DNA of 64,000 bases, from assembly GCA_026545765.1 (NCBI GenBank), contig CM048842.1, forward strand, positions 47,749,431 to 47,813,430. The letters are read 5' to 3'. The translations under genes were made by a program, and so were the position numbers. This stretch comes from Plantago major (taxonomy: Eukaryota; Streptophyta; Magnoliopsida; Lamiales; Plantaginaceae). The notes below the pieces were generated by a model. It had not been told where the DNA came from. It worked only from the letters and a program-made list of their open reading frames with translations, and ran no database searches. Positions 13,751-25,837 of the stretch are shown piece by piece. Every line of letters starts with the position of its first letter. Position 1 is the stretch's first letter.

Positions 13751-15040
13751 AGATAACTGTGCGGATCTCCATCATGTTGATTGATCATCTCAGTTTCAAC
13801 TACTTGTTACACGGAACTCCGTCAGTTCTGTTTCTTTTTGGTCCTTTTGTCATTGGCCTTAGAGCCCACAAGTTGTAATTGAATTTCCAGCAAATCAATA
13901 CAACCTCTATCTTTCGATTTGTGATCTTTCGATCCGTGCATATATGATTTAACGTTCAATTAACGACAAGGAAAGCAAGAGATTTCGTTCATACGAAGAC
14001 GAGTTATACATAATTTTGTCTGTACAATATGCAATCTCGGATCGATATCTGGATTCACGGACGCAACATGAAAAAGGCAGAAAACGTCTCTGAAGATACG
14101 TCATCTCCCAGCAAAGATCGTTCCCCGTGAGGAAAAGCTTCTTCCATGACGAGCGAAGTCCGGTTTCATGGAGGCCAGGAACTCGATCTACCTGCACACA
14201 GGAAAATGTTTAAACATGATGGAATTCCTCATGATACCACCAAAACGTGGCATTGCAAATCCTGTGCCCGGGGAAAACAAAGTACGGACAGGAAGGGATT
14301 TCCGCCTCACCGGCTTTAAAGACTCAAACTCTCTTGAAATTCGGAGACCGTTTCCAATATAAGAGAGATTTGAGCCATTAAAGTGGGGATGGAAGAAAGC
14401 AGAGGAGACGGACAGATGTACATTCAAACCGAGATCTATGCTTTTCCATGACTGGTCTTCAACAATCTTCCCCTCTAGACCCACGCCACTCAAGCTCGGG
14501 ATGAACGCCGACTTGAGAATGGACGGAGTCTCGAGGGGAAACTATTCAAGAAATCATCTTCTTCTGATTGAGTAGATTTGGAAATTGGAAGTTGGACTTG
14601 CGCGACCAAGGCCAAGAGGGATCCGCAGTATTTATAGAAGTGACGAACCAATAGGCGTCCGACACGTCAGAACTTCGACGTTGACAATGGGCTTAAACTA
14701 TTCATTTGGGTTGAACAGTGTTGGGCCAGACAGGTTTATCCAATCAAGCCTAAACAAGCCCATCAACCACGTCCGAGTTTCTTAGTCATTTTACAAAAAT
14801 ATGTGCGTCAATATAATCCAATGCGTGCACAAGAAAAAGATGGCGATCTCATCCGAGGAAAAATAGTTCGAATTTTATAAACAAAATTATCCGAACATTT
14901 ACATAACAGAGGTACAATATGAAAAGGCCTAAGGATAAGTACATGCATCCACGGGGCATACCCCGCCTTGTTCCTTCACCAGACTCCGGAAGTCGAGCCT
15001 TGGGACTCCGAGCCTCCACCTCGGCCTTGACGAGCTTGTC
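13751..15040. other. Tat spacer between pol and the antisense gene region
   Basis: No family-level match was recognised. On the minus strand a TATAAATAC box near 14628-14640 lies about 140 bases before a 101-codon open frame (14493-14188, beginning MSGVGLEGK). This could be a second small antisense gene or chance. The rest is noncoding, with no repeat structure noticed. Confidence 0.35.
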
Positions 15041-18000
15041 AGATACGGATCCTCCTACGGATCAGCTTCAGCGTCCGCTCCCTCTCTTCCTCGGCTCTCC
15101 TCCTAGCTATTCCCGGACATAGAGGTCGATCTCCTTCAAAATCAAGGATGATCGAGTCATCCGCGGTCCCCGTACCCGGGTAAATCGGTGGATGCATGTG
15201 CCCACAAGCACAGTTTACCCAGTGCTGATATTCCTCGTCATCAGATTTCGACATCCTGGAGAACTCCGGCTTTTGTGGATGGCTGGAATCAATAAAACAA
15301 AACACAAAGCGAAGAAGGGTACAGCAGTGAAAAAGGGAAGAACTACCACACCTTTATTTATAGTTGCGACGGGTCCTCAAGATCTCGCCACATGTTGATA
15401 ATCCGACGACGGGGGAGATGAAAAGACGTAGTCATAATGACTATTTCACTGTTTCACCTTCCTCCTTCTAGAAGAATTAGACATCCCAAGGGGCGAACAG
15501 CCCGAGTATCGGAAAGATGATGGTCTGATTTCTACATCAGGTGCCATCTACAGCGGTCCGTGCTCTTAATTGATGGGTAATTTATAATAACTCAGCTTAT
15601 GAACAACAGATAAAAAGGAACGAAGAAGAGAGCAAGTAATAGTTCAGAAACATAGGAGGTTCGACTCCTCGGATCAAATACGAAACATTGCTATAGTATG
15701 TAATGACATTCCGATTTATCAAAAGATGCAAATCCAACAGAAAGATTCAGCAAATACAGAATTTCAACGGGGCATACCCCGGACTTCTCACTGAGGCCCA
15801 GCTTGGCTCGGACCCGCTTCACCAGCTTGAGGCGGATCGACAGGGGGTGTGTTGGAGGTGGCTTGCGCAGCAAGGGATTCAACAATATTGAACAAGTTGA
15901 AATCCGCGGGAAGGCCAATGACCCGGCAAGGCAGGGAGAACCACTTCTTCAGGAAAGCCCGGTAATTGTCGAAAGGTACAAAGCATACCTTTCGGAGAGC
16001 ATCCGGGACCCATCTCGGGAGGAAGGGCCCGCCATTTCGGATCTCGATCTCACCTTCCTCAGTGACGAGTTCTGCAAACTCACACGCGGCCAACTGTTCA
16101 TCCGAGACACTGTCTACAGGGACTTCCACACCATTAGCATCCGCAAAAGGAATTAACCCTTCCACCTTCCAGTTAAAGTCCGGTGGAAGTAGTCCCTTGG
16201 ACTGCAGTTGCCCGATAGCGGACACGAACCCATCAAGGCGGGAGACATCGGATTTGTCCGCTGCAAGAACTTGAAGGAGTCGGACTCCATGAAGTCACGA
16301 CCAGCCTGAAGACGGGCATATTGGAGGCCTTTGAGCAGAAAATCCTTGGAATCCAAAAAAGCCTTCATCGACTTGTCGACAAAGTTCTCCTGCCAGTCGA
16401 GGTCCGCCTTAATCTCTTCCACATTTAGTCTTGACTTATGGAACTTCACTGTGCTCTTTCACCAAGATCCAATTGCTTCACCTTCTCCGCCTCATCCGGA
16501 AGTGGCCTGACCTTGTGGAGGTCCTCCTCAATGGTAGAAGGCTCATGCCTTCCATTGCATGGCCCTGACGAAACAGCCGAGCTGCAAGAAGTCCGTAAGA
16601 ATATAAGTTGCACTTCTGTCATACTAAGAACAAACCAAGAAGAGCATCCAAAGATTACTTACCCATTGGTATAGCCCATCCAGCCCTCCGACCCGCTCAA
16701 CCTCAGGGAGTCCGCAAGCCAGTTCGTACTCCTTGTCAAGAGCAACTTGGTCAACAGGAAGGACAGCGGACAATTGCTGTCTCTTTGCTGCGGGAGGAGC
16801 CTCCGAAGTTGCTCCTCTCTTGCGTCCCGAGGTAATGGCATCCTGCATCAACACCTCCCGGTGGTGCAGCAGCAATGGAGTCGGGACTTCAAGCGGTGGC
16901 GCCCGAGTGACGGGTTTTGGTTTGCCGCACCGCCAAGGCCCGAGAATCCTCTCCACTTTGTTCCGCCTTTCTTCCTCCAAGGCAAAATCGGGCATTCTTC
17001 GGATCTGACATGGGAAGACCCGCGGAAGTGTTGATGATTTTGGTCCTCTGACCAGCGGCGACCTCTAGGGCTTGCTGCTCTCTCTGCAACTTTTTCTTTT
17101 CGCGGAGTGTCGACATGATGTAGTCGAACCAATGAGCTGTGCAATAAACCAAAGGCGTTAGATACAGACGGGTTAAAGAAGAATTATCAGAATTGCGGAA
17201 ATACGTAATCAAAATAGAGTATATCAAGAAGAAAGAACGCCAAGTTTCAAGTCAAAGAATCTCATCAAGTCCGTCTTCCTCCTACATCCATCGCTTTGTT
17301 AGTCCGCACAGGTAGGGAAGTGGCTGACAGATTAATCCGTGAAACGGATAAGTAGGTGGGTCATGCTTTTTGTGGATTTCCGCCACCCACGGAGCCACGT
17401 TCTTCGGAAGGGGGCGCCAATCCGGGATACTCTCTCTAAGGAATTTTGTGGGCAGCCCCCATTGTTCCCTCTGTCTCTCGGACATCCCTGGCTTCAAAGC
17501 CATCCGTACAAAAATGTACCTATCCCACCACTTCGACCCCAGCGACGAAATGGAGTCCGAGATAAAATTGTAGGGTTTTTTATTCATGAAAGTATAGAAT
17601 ATTGGATTCCCCGGACTGAACGAGACGTGGAAGAGCTGCCTAAAGTTCTCAAAATTTACGGGCTGCCCTTTCTTCTTACAAAAAACTACAAAGCAGATAA
17701 GGTTACCCAGGAACTTGGGGATAACTTGACTCGGACCTATACCAATATGGTTCAGAATGTTTTTCAGTTCTGTGGCAATGGGGATCTTCCATCCGCAGGA
17801 GAAGGCCACCTCATGCACGCACATATATCCAGCGGGAGGGTTATAGAATGCATGCCCGGGTTCAGGGATCATTATTTCTACGGACTCAGGGATCTCCCAT
17901 TTTCGCCTCCATTCCGGAATCTCCTCAGGTTTGACCCTCGATGGACAGGTCGGAAGAAGCCCGTCCGCGTTTAGCTCTCCGAACTCGTTTGCTATCACTA

Positions 18001-18607
18001 CTGCGGATGCGGGACGAGGAAATTTGATCCTTGCCGCCTTGGCACCACGACCTTCAACTAACGGAAGGCTAGATTGAGCGGAGGCGATAGAATGCAATAC
18101 AACCCGACGACTGGCACCTCTCTGGGGACGAACATCGGGAGAACTTTCCTCTCCTTCCTCTCCGTCTTCACCTTCTTCCTCTTCGCCTTCTTCCTCCTGG
18201 CCACCATCAGGTCCCCCAGATGTACTAGGGTTGGACGGACCTTTCTCTACCACAACACGGTCCTCCACTCCGGCCTCGAACATCTCCACGTCATCAGCCT
18301 CATGCCCGCTGTCGCCTGCCCGTTCAAGTTGAAGCTCATTCGGATCTATAGGCCCTCCCACACCGCCTATAGTCCGAGATTGGACCAACGTTCTCGCCTC
18401 ATTAACACCTTCTTCGACCACTGGCCCGTCCGTCGGAGGATTGACTATTTCATGGGTTCCGTGCCTAGCGTCGGGATCTCTGGAAGAAAAGACATCCACG
18501 AGATAGTCTTCTACGGACACGTTCACGTCCACGGATTCACCGCCCGAATCTACTCCATCCTGGTAATCCCGCACCTCGTGAACATTTTGACTATCGCTCC
18601 CGGACAT
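15040..18607 (-). pseudogene. Antisense accessory gene region of the Tat element (plant 'gypsy-type transposon' protein family)
   Basis: Running against pol, a 441-codon open frame starts at 18607. Its first ~190 residues are acidic and low-complexity, with a Glu/Gly run. The C-terminal half reads GWKIPIATELKNILNHIGI and NFRQLFHVSF, matching by memory the plant family called 'putative gypsy type transposon' (Transposase_28), which occurs as antisense ORFs in Tat elements. Further minus-strand coding-like stretches down to about 15040 are charged and coiled-coil-like; family members are often spliced. The function is unknown, and despite the name there is no evidence of a transposase. The minus-strand TATA box at 19302-19310 fits as its promoter. 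How intact it is cannot be judged here. Confidence 0.65.
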
Positions 18608-19301
18608 CCTAGGGCAGAAGGAAACGGATCAGAAACGATGATTGTTATTGTCCGAGAGTTCATTTATATGTCTTATTAAGTCCAGAGGTCCGGGAAAAAG
18701 TTTAAACCCCAAGATTTTCTATACACAGAAGGACAGGGGCCCCAAGACCCTGGCACACGAAGCTGTGCCACTGGCACCACGACCTGCCCCTTATGGAACG
18801 GCAATAAAAGAAACAATTTACAGGCGAACACCACAACCAATACCGATTTACAAGCAAGCATGCATTGTCAAGACGGGTTGTGTCGGACGGGACTTACCAA
18901 ATAAGAGTACAAGACATCAATGAGGAAAATTGGCATATTATAAGCATGCAGCAGAAACACATCAACTAACATCTAAACCAAAGGTATCGCAAGAGCCAAT
19001 TACTAAAGACAAGCACAATTACGGAAGCAGCAAGGGAAGCTACACTAGACATGCAATGGGCGTATAGCGAATACAGGCAACTTTAACAAACCCAAAGAAT
19101 GAGGGGTACTTGCTAATATTCAAACAGGGAAGTTCCACGGACGATCGAACTTGGATAATGTCCCGAGGTTACAGATCTCAGCTTGATAGCCCAAAGTCTT
19201 ACAAGTCCCAGTTGCTCGGATCGATCTTGCGTTGTTTGAATTGCTTAAAGATTGCTCAGCGTTTCAATTTAGCTAAAGTGTGAAAGTGACCAATCGCCTA
19301 A

Positions 19302-19310
19302 CTATTTATA
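19302..19310 (-). promoter_or_regulatory. TATA box candidate for the antisense Tat gene
   Basis: The minus strand reads TATAAATAG within CCCCTATAAATAGTTAGG, a near-perfect plant TATA box. It lies about 700 bases upstream of the antisense ATG at 18607. A long leader, perhaps with an intron, would be needed. Confidence 0.45.
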
Positions 19311-20005
19311 GGGGCAAAGTGGGAAGGCCAAGCGTCACATCACTTAGGATTAAACCATGACCGTTGATCTCTTCAAATCCAACGGTCATGACGATTCACG
19401 AATAGATGGCCAACAGCGCATTACGTTTGGTGCCTAACCGAGGAGTCGCATCACCTGGATTTGAATCCCAACCGTCAGATCTTTTTGATCCAAGGCTTAC
19501 ACCGTTCCACGAATGGGTTGCTGTCAGTACGTCGCACCTAACGCGTGACAGACGTGTCACATCAATCGGGCCTCTAACCCCAACCGTCGATGTCGTCCTG
19601 ACCCAACAGTCGTGTCGCTTTACTCGGGATCTTTCCCGCGAGAGCCGAACACACAACCTATTGGGCCTCTTGAGCTTACGGATCAGCGACCTAGACAGAT
19701 CAGTTTGAGAAAGCTGTCTAACGGACAGCCTCTAGAGGGCTACACTACATCCTAACCGTACTCGGAACTATATATCTCGATTACAAATACCTTTTCCATC
19801 TACAGTCCGAACACTTCATTAATCCGACCGTAGAAGGAAAAGGGGGGGGGGGGGAGAGATATATATTCAATTCCTGAACACGGAACACGGATGACGGATC
19901 TCAAACAGAAGGGATCTTTTACCTTTCTTCAGTTAACGATTCGGACACGCTCCACAACACACTTGTTCTTTTCATAGTTACCAACTATCTTCTACTAAGA
20001 TACTT

Positions 20006-20020
20006 GGAAACTAGGGGGAC
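20006..20020 (+). promoter_or_regulatory. Polypurine tract of the Tat element
   Basis: GGAAACTAGGGGGAC lies a few bases before the LTR start, the usual place for priming of plus-strand DNA synthesis. Confidence 0.6.
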
Positions 20021-20023
20021 ATA

Positions 20024-20872
20024 TGTTGTTACGGACATGTGTCCAATCCGTTAAGGGCGCTATATAGCGTGTCCTAAAGCGCATCACGGCTTAATTAGCT
20101 AATTCAGTACTGGTCCGACCTCACATGGTCCGCCCAAAGTGAATCGACCAGTACGCTAAAGGTCACTACAACCTTACAGCTAGTCCGAGCTAGCTGGGAG
20201 AAGGACTTACAAACCTGGCCATGCCAGTACAGAGATGCCGAACGGACCGGACGAGGCTCGGACGCCACCATCACGATAAGCCCAAACGTATATAACATAA
20301 CCACTGAGATACTTCCGTGAGACTCTAGGCTCGGACATCCAGAGTCACCTAAGGGCAGATCAACCAAGCAGACAGGTCTGTCCAAGGGACTAACACGGAC
20401 CCAACGTGCGGAACATTACTCTCAAAGGGAAAGGACCAAACTACCCTCCCGGCCCATTAATTAGTATTGGATTACTATTCACTAATGGGCCATGGGCCAA
20501 AGGTAGCATTGGTGTCCAAATCTGAGGCATACACTTGGCATCATCTTATGAGCTACTTCATAAGTATATGATAACTATAAATATAGCACAAGGTCCAAGA
20601 CCTTAAGGTAAGTGATAATTCCATAGTAACAAGTATCTCTTGATATCTTAACCTTTCCCGCTACTATTGCATTGAGAGCTTTCATCTCTCCTTTGAGTAA
20701 AGCCTCCTTCCGAATTGACTTAGGCAATCCGGGTAATCCATTCTAACCCCACTTAGTCCTTTCAGGTACTCTTGCTCGGACAAGCCTTCTCTCGGACTTC
20801 AAGTTGGAGGTGGATCTTAGATTAGGTTACTTGTAGAAGTAGTGTTGGTGTTTGAGGTTTTATCCCTCAACA
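20024..20872 (+). repeat. 3' LTR of the Tat element
   Basis: The LTR begins TGTTGTTACGG and ends CCCTCAACA, with TGTTG/CAACA inverted ends, about 850 bp. It directly follows the polypurine tract. The partner LTR lies left of copia element 1, outside the window, so the ends rest on the inverted ends and context only. Confidence 0.65.
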
Positions 20873-21013
20873 AAACTGACCCCCACATTTATGATCATTT
20901 AGTTCTAAGCGACCACCTAGGCTTTAGCCCGGGTTTTCAAAAAAAAAAAAAAGGTTAACTATATTTAAACACTGTAAGTGTACATATGTAAAACTATATT
21001 TAAATACTGTAAG
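20873..21013. repeat. Short flank with a duplicated AT-rich unit
   Basis: Two near-identical copies of a unit reading CTATATTTAAA(C/T)ACTGTAAG lie at about 20958-21013, and the second copy was split by the solo LTR that follows. An A run sits at 20939-20952. No gene is seen. Confidence 0.5.
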
Positions 21014-24000
21014 TGTAACGCTCCAAGTGTATGAGGTGTTATTACAACAAATTTCAAGAGTTTTTAATAAAATAATTCTAGATTTTATTTTCTGAAAATA
21101 CTTATAGATATACAATTGTCGCATAATATAATATTTAGCTTACCAAAAGGTGAGTTAACCGTCGCAAGTGAACAACGTTTTGCTATTCAAGACCTTTACT
21201 TAAGATAATGAGCAAAACAAAATAGCCGCGAAAGTCTTCCGTTAGCAGCTAGTATAAGACCATATTGCTTTGCATGTCAATTCTTCCATCTTCTATTCAT
21301 GATCGTAACATTTGGTTGACTTCAGTCCCCTGGACATGTTAAAAATGTGGGGTGAGCCAAACGGGCCCAGTGGGTTCGGGGATGATGGTTACGAGTTATT
21401 TTAAAAGGTGACCACATAGTGTTTTTAGTCACATTGACAAGTAAGGGTTTACCATATATAGTTTAAATTGATTTATCATTCAAGCTAAACGATGCTTTAA
21501 CATAGGTGCATATTTCAAGCATAACTTCTAACAAATAACTCAGACATCATATAAAATTCATACAGCTTTACAACTATACATGCAATATTGTGGTACATAT
21601 ATATAACTTTAAAAGTTAAGTGAGGCATCTTCCACACCCATTTTTATTCTATTTTTATAAATTTAGAGATGTTAAAGTTCAATATGTAATTCTTTAAATA
21701 TATTACAATATCATTAAGAGGTCTATTTGAGCACGGTATCTTCCTTGATTGTACGAAATAAGAGGTGAGCCTCACATGTTAGTGATATATGTGACCTTCT
21801 TAGTATTACCTTTTAAACAAAAGGCTAGTTATGGAAACTATTATCGATTATCTTTGAAATAAAAGTCATTATGGGAACTACTACCGATTACCTTTCATGC
21901 AAAATGTCCGTTATGGGAACTACCCCCGATTACCTTTAACCAAAAGGTGGTTATGGGAACAATTACTAATTATCTTTAATCCAAGGGTCATTTATGGGAA
22001 CTACTCCCGATTACCTTTAAACAAAAGGTCATTATAGGAACTACTCCCGATTACTTTTCTTTCAAAAGGTCAGTTATGGGAACTACTCCCGATTACCTTT
22101 AAACAAAGGTCATTATGAGAACTTCTCCCGATTACCTTTCTTGCAAAAGGTCAGTTATGGGAACTACTCCCGATTACCTTTAAACAAAGGTCATTATGGG
22201 AACTACTCCCGATTACCTTTAAACAAAAGGTCATTATGGAAACTACTCCCGATTACCTTTCTTGCAAAAGGTCAGTTATGGGAACTACTCCCGATTACCT
22301 TTAAACAAAGGTCATTATGAGAACTACTCCCGATTACCTTTCTTGAAAAAGGTCAGTTATGGGAACTACTCCCGATTACCTTTAAACAAAGGTCATTATG
22401 GGAACTACTCCCGATTACCTTTAAACAAAAGGTCATTATGGGAACTACTCCCGATTACCTTTCTTGCAAAAGGTCAGTTATGGGAACTACTCCCGATTAC
22501 CTTTAAACAAAGGTTATTATGGGAACTACTCCCGATTACCTTTCATGCAAAAGGTCCGTTATGGGAACAACTCCCGATTACCTTTAAACAAAAGGTCATT
22601 ATTGGAACTACTCCCGATTACCTTTCTTGCAAAAGGTCAGTTATGGGAACTACTCCCGATTACCTTTAAACAAAGGTCATTATGGTTGAATAATGATTTA
22701 TCGTTGTCTTTTTTTCTCAAGATGTTGTTACGCTCGGTTGGAATTCATTCATTTTTAGGAGTATTTTAATCACGAGTTTAAAAGTGTTTATTAAAATTCG
22801 TATTGACATCAATAAGTTTAGTCCTCTAGAGGTGGCCCCCACGAACTCGAGAGGTGGCTCCCACCATTATCTGATGTAGCACTTCACTTCTCATGGCACT
22901 TAGCAACTGTCCTAATTCAAATTAAAGTTCCTTTTACGCGAGGTTGACACTCTCGCCTAAATCTCTTCTTTAGCGAGATTGTCACCCTTGTGAATTTGGA
23001 TTTGTTATTTCTTAAACCTCTTTAGAGACATAATTATTTAGTGGATAAATGTCTTTGGAGGTTCGACCAAAGTCGTGTTCTCGTATAAATTCACTGTTCC
23101 AATTAGCAAAGGTAAGTCCCTTTAAAAATACTTATTTTCATATTATAGGTCCATCGTAAAAGTTTAGTTAAGTCCTTGAGGTTTCTCGTGTCATAACTTT
23201 CGAATTCGAGTTAGGTTTCGTCAATCCCGATTCTGGTAGCTTACTAGTCCCTTCTTGTAAAATACAATTCGGTGTGAAAACTTTCATTAAATATGCTATG
23301 ATTATTTTTATCTGATAGCTTACTGAGTTAGCTTTCCAATTCCTACTTGTAGGTTTAATGATAACTAGTATGTTGGTCACAATGATTTTTCCAACTACCA
23401 CACTCCTGCAGGAAGCAATGATAGTATTTTAATCATAAAATATTCATTACTACACCAAAAATTCCAAATATTACTGAAAGAGTTAGATAATTGAAAGTTC
23501 TATCATTTTGCAGAATCTTAGGCTATTTGAATCTGAGTAAGTTACTCAAATCAAGGGTTTGGTGACAAACGCTTGTTCTTCGCTACCTGTTAATTCGCGA
23601 GTGTACGATTTTTAATTAATTCCACATATGTCCGATTACTGTAATTCCAGTTCTCAGTTCTCCTTTACATGTTGGCTATCATCATAAAAATTAGAATCAA
23701 TAACGAATTAAGTTTTGTATTTTACTCGAATTTTTGAAAATCAATACAGTTTGCATACGAAAATGTTGGATCTTCAAGATTTCAACCTTTTAGGCCTTAA
23801 ATCTCACATGCAATGTACTTTATAAATAGTCTAAACACATATGAAACAAATTATGATATTTTCTAAAGCAATTTTAAGGATATATGATGAAAAATCCTTA
23901 AACTATACATGCTTTCCATCAAAAGGGGTCAAGAAGAGGTTTTAGAGATGAGAATGATATTTTTACTCACCATGTCAAATGTCTTCCTTGATCTTTGGAT

Positions 24001-24925
24001 GTATTCTTCCCCAACTCGAATTTTTCTTGTACAATTGATCTCCCAGAAAGTTCTTCAAGGGTCTTAGTGGTGCAAGGATGGAAGAAAATTAAAGAAGAGA
24101 AAAGGGAGAAAATGAACAAGGAGGAAGAATTTATTACCTTCCAACTCTTTGGCTTGTAGCTTGATCATGAATTGGAATAGGTTATTATCTTTCTTGTGTT
24201 GAGGGGATTCTAAATATATAATTGCATGTGAATTTCATTGAAATTACATATGGTAGAGAAGTTTGGAGAGAGTGGCTATGGAGGTTGTTAATGGAGGTAT
24301 TCAAGTTATTTGTCTTGAAGAAGGAACTAATGAGGAAGAAGAAGATGACTCTTATTTATTATAATAGTGTAACTAGGATGAAGTATATGTGTTGCATATA
24401 CTTGTACATATACAAGTATGAATACACTAAATGTATTTAGTATATTAATGTATATTTGTTTGTGGAATTTATTTACTAACTAAATGGCCATAGTGGATTT
24501 GTATTACTTTTATTTTGACTAGCACATAATCCTTGTTACATATATTAGCACCACATGTCTTGTTCACACATTTTAATTCGTTTATTTGCTTTTATGTTCC
24601 GATAAATTCCGAGTCTAATTATCTTGAGAGGATCATAATTCTTATTGTCGTTGCAATTTAGAATGCGTTAATCCCATATTTATTAATTTATATAGTTTAG
24701 AATTATATTTGTTCCTCGAGTTATTTAAATTTAACGTAAGTCGAAATTATGGTTATCATATTATGAATGACTGTGCTTGAGATAGTACAAAATAATTCAA
24801 TCATTAATAATATTCAAATAAGCACATAAATAAAGTCAAACTAGAATGTAGTATATTATATGATATTAATTCATGAATTTTCCAGTAAATATTACGATCT
24901 TTTTTTTTTTTTTAGGGGTCTCACA
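21014..24925. repeat. 3.9-kb solo LTR, probably chromovirus (Tekay/Del-like)
   Basis: The stretch begins TGTAACGCTCC and ends GGGGTCTCACA. It is flanked on both sides by GTAAG (21009-21013 and 24926-24930), a perfect 5-bp target duplication. Near-inverted ends of this kind and a length near 4 kb fit the long LTRs of Tekay/Del chromoviruses. No gag or pol is present and no second LTR copy was noticed inside, so it is best read as a solo LTR left after recombination between two LTRs. The true orientation is likely minus (TGTGAGACCCC start), but this is not certain. It contains the minisatellite at 21807-22685. Confidence 0.75.
21807..22685. repeat. Minisatellite, about 21 copies of a ~41-bp unit
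   Basis: The unit core is GGGAACTACTCCCGATTACC, joined by two alternating linkers: TTTAAACAAAGGTCATTAT and TTTCTTGCAAAAGGTCAGTT. Outer copies at the left are most diverged and central ones nearly identical, as expected for unequal exchange. Open frames across it (for example 22262-22669) come from the repeat itself and are not genes. Confidence 0.9.
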
Positions 24926-24968
24926 GTAAGTGTACATATGTAAATCAGCAAGGGTAGAGTTAATATAC

Positions 24969-25229
24969 TCCCTCCGTCCCGGAGAAGTTGTTAACTTTTA
25001 ACTTTTTACAGTCAATATATCTCAACTTTGACTATAAATTAATTTAAACTATAATGAAAAAATGTTTAATTAAATTACTTTAAGAATATTTAGTAAGTAA
25101 AGTTCATTATATAATTTAATTTAACATTTTATCATCATCACCGTTTAAAATTAATTTGCAGTCAAAGTTAAAATTTGTTGACCGTAAAAAGTTAAATCTG
25201 GACAGTTCCTCTGGGACGGATGGATGGAG
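24969..25229. mobile_element. Stowaway-like MITE (Tc1/mariner type)
   Basis: The left end is CTCCCTCCGTCCC and the right end is the inverse GGGACGGATGGATGGAG, with a small 4-base expansion. TA flanks both sides (24967-24968 and 25230-25231). It is 261 bp, AT-rich and noncoding. The CTCCCTCCGT terminus and TA duplication are diagnostic of Stowaway. Confidence 0.9.
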
Positions 25230-25499
25230 TATGCTTTGTAGCTCATAGTAACAACATTTTAAGTTTTTTTGCCTAGAATTCTTTTACTTTCATTTTCCTT
25301 TTCTTAATTGTTAATCTTTTTTAATTATTTATTTCTTGAAGTTTGATGGTTTTAAATTTTTTTCATTTGTGAACTAATTTTATTTAGCCAACATCTTGAA
25401 AAATGCTTGATTTTCCTAAAATATGGAAAAGTTGAGGTTTTTTTTTTATGGTTTTTCGCGAATTTTGGATTTTAGCGGTCTGACAGCCTAGTTTCTTAA

Positions 25500-25755
25500 A
25501 AATGCGTTAGGGCGCACCTTTTTCATTATGTTTTTAATAGATTATGTAATGGTTTTAAGTTGTTAGCATTGAAAGTTTCAGTTATAGTTTTAACGTAATT
25601 TTATTAATGTTTTAAGAGATGATGTGATGGTTTTGATGTGTCAGTATTATATGTTTCAATTATAGTTTTAACCTCTTTTATTAATTTTTTAAGAATGATG
25701 TGATGGTTTTAAGGAGCTACCTGATAGTTTTTAAAATCAAGCATTTTTTGCTACC
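25500..25755. repeat. Left array of short TTATAGTTTTAA-like motifs
   Basis: About seven degenerate copies of (G)TTATAGTTTTAA or GTGATGGTTTTAA are spaced roughly every 25-40 bases. They are the reverse complement of the motif array right of the Athila element (58946-59420). No gene is seen. Confidence 0.45.
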
Positions 25756-25837
25756 TGATATAGCATGCTTTTAGACCCTTGTTTTTTTGCCTTAGATTCA
25801 ATATTTATATCGTTTTATGGTCAATTACCAATTTTGC

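Larger units (their letters stand above)
18608..20023. other. Tat noncoding region upstream of the antisense gene and before the 3' LTR
   Basis: No plus-strand gene is seen. It holds the antisense promoter candidate (19302-19310), a G-run (about 19843-19855) in a purine-rich stretch, and the polypurine tract just before the LTR. Confidence 0.5.
8340..20872 (+). mobile_element. Tat-lineage Ty3/gypsy retrotransposon, 5' end hidden by copia element 1
   Basis: The order gag, protease, RT, RNase H, second (archaeal-type) RNase H, integrase defines the Tat lineage of plant gypsy elements. A long noncoding region with antisense genes follows, then a polypurine tract and the 3' LTR. Such antisense genes are known from relatives such as Grande and Retand. 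The 5' LTR, primer-binding site and gag start are not seen, because copia element 1 inserted at the left junction. The coding regions carry several breaks, so it is a fossil. Confidence 0.9.

Noticed and set aside
15703-18679. Plus-strand open frames opposite the Tat antisense gene
   Set aside because: They mirror the GC-rich codons of the minus-strand frame and have no recognisable domains.
21807-22685. CRISPR-like array of repeats and spacers
   Set aside because: The spacers are not unique, the units are head-to-tail copies of the whole sequence, and the genome is that of a plant.
22262-22769. Open frames with SYGNYSRLPLNKG-type repeated peptides
   Set aside because: They arise only from the minisatellite; there is no start context or homology, and the frame changes with unit length.
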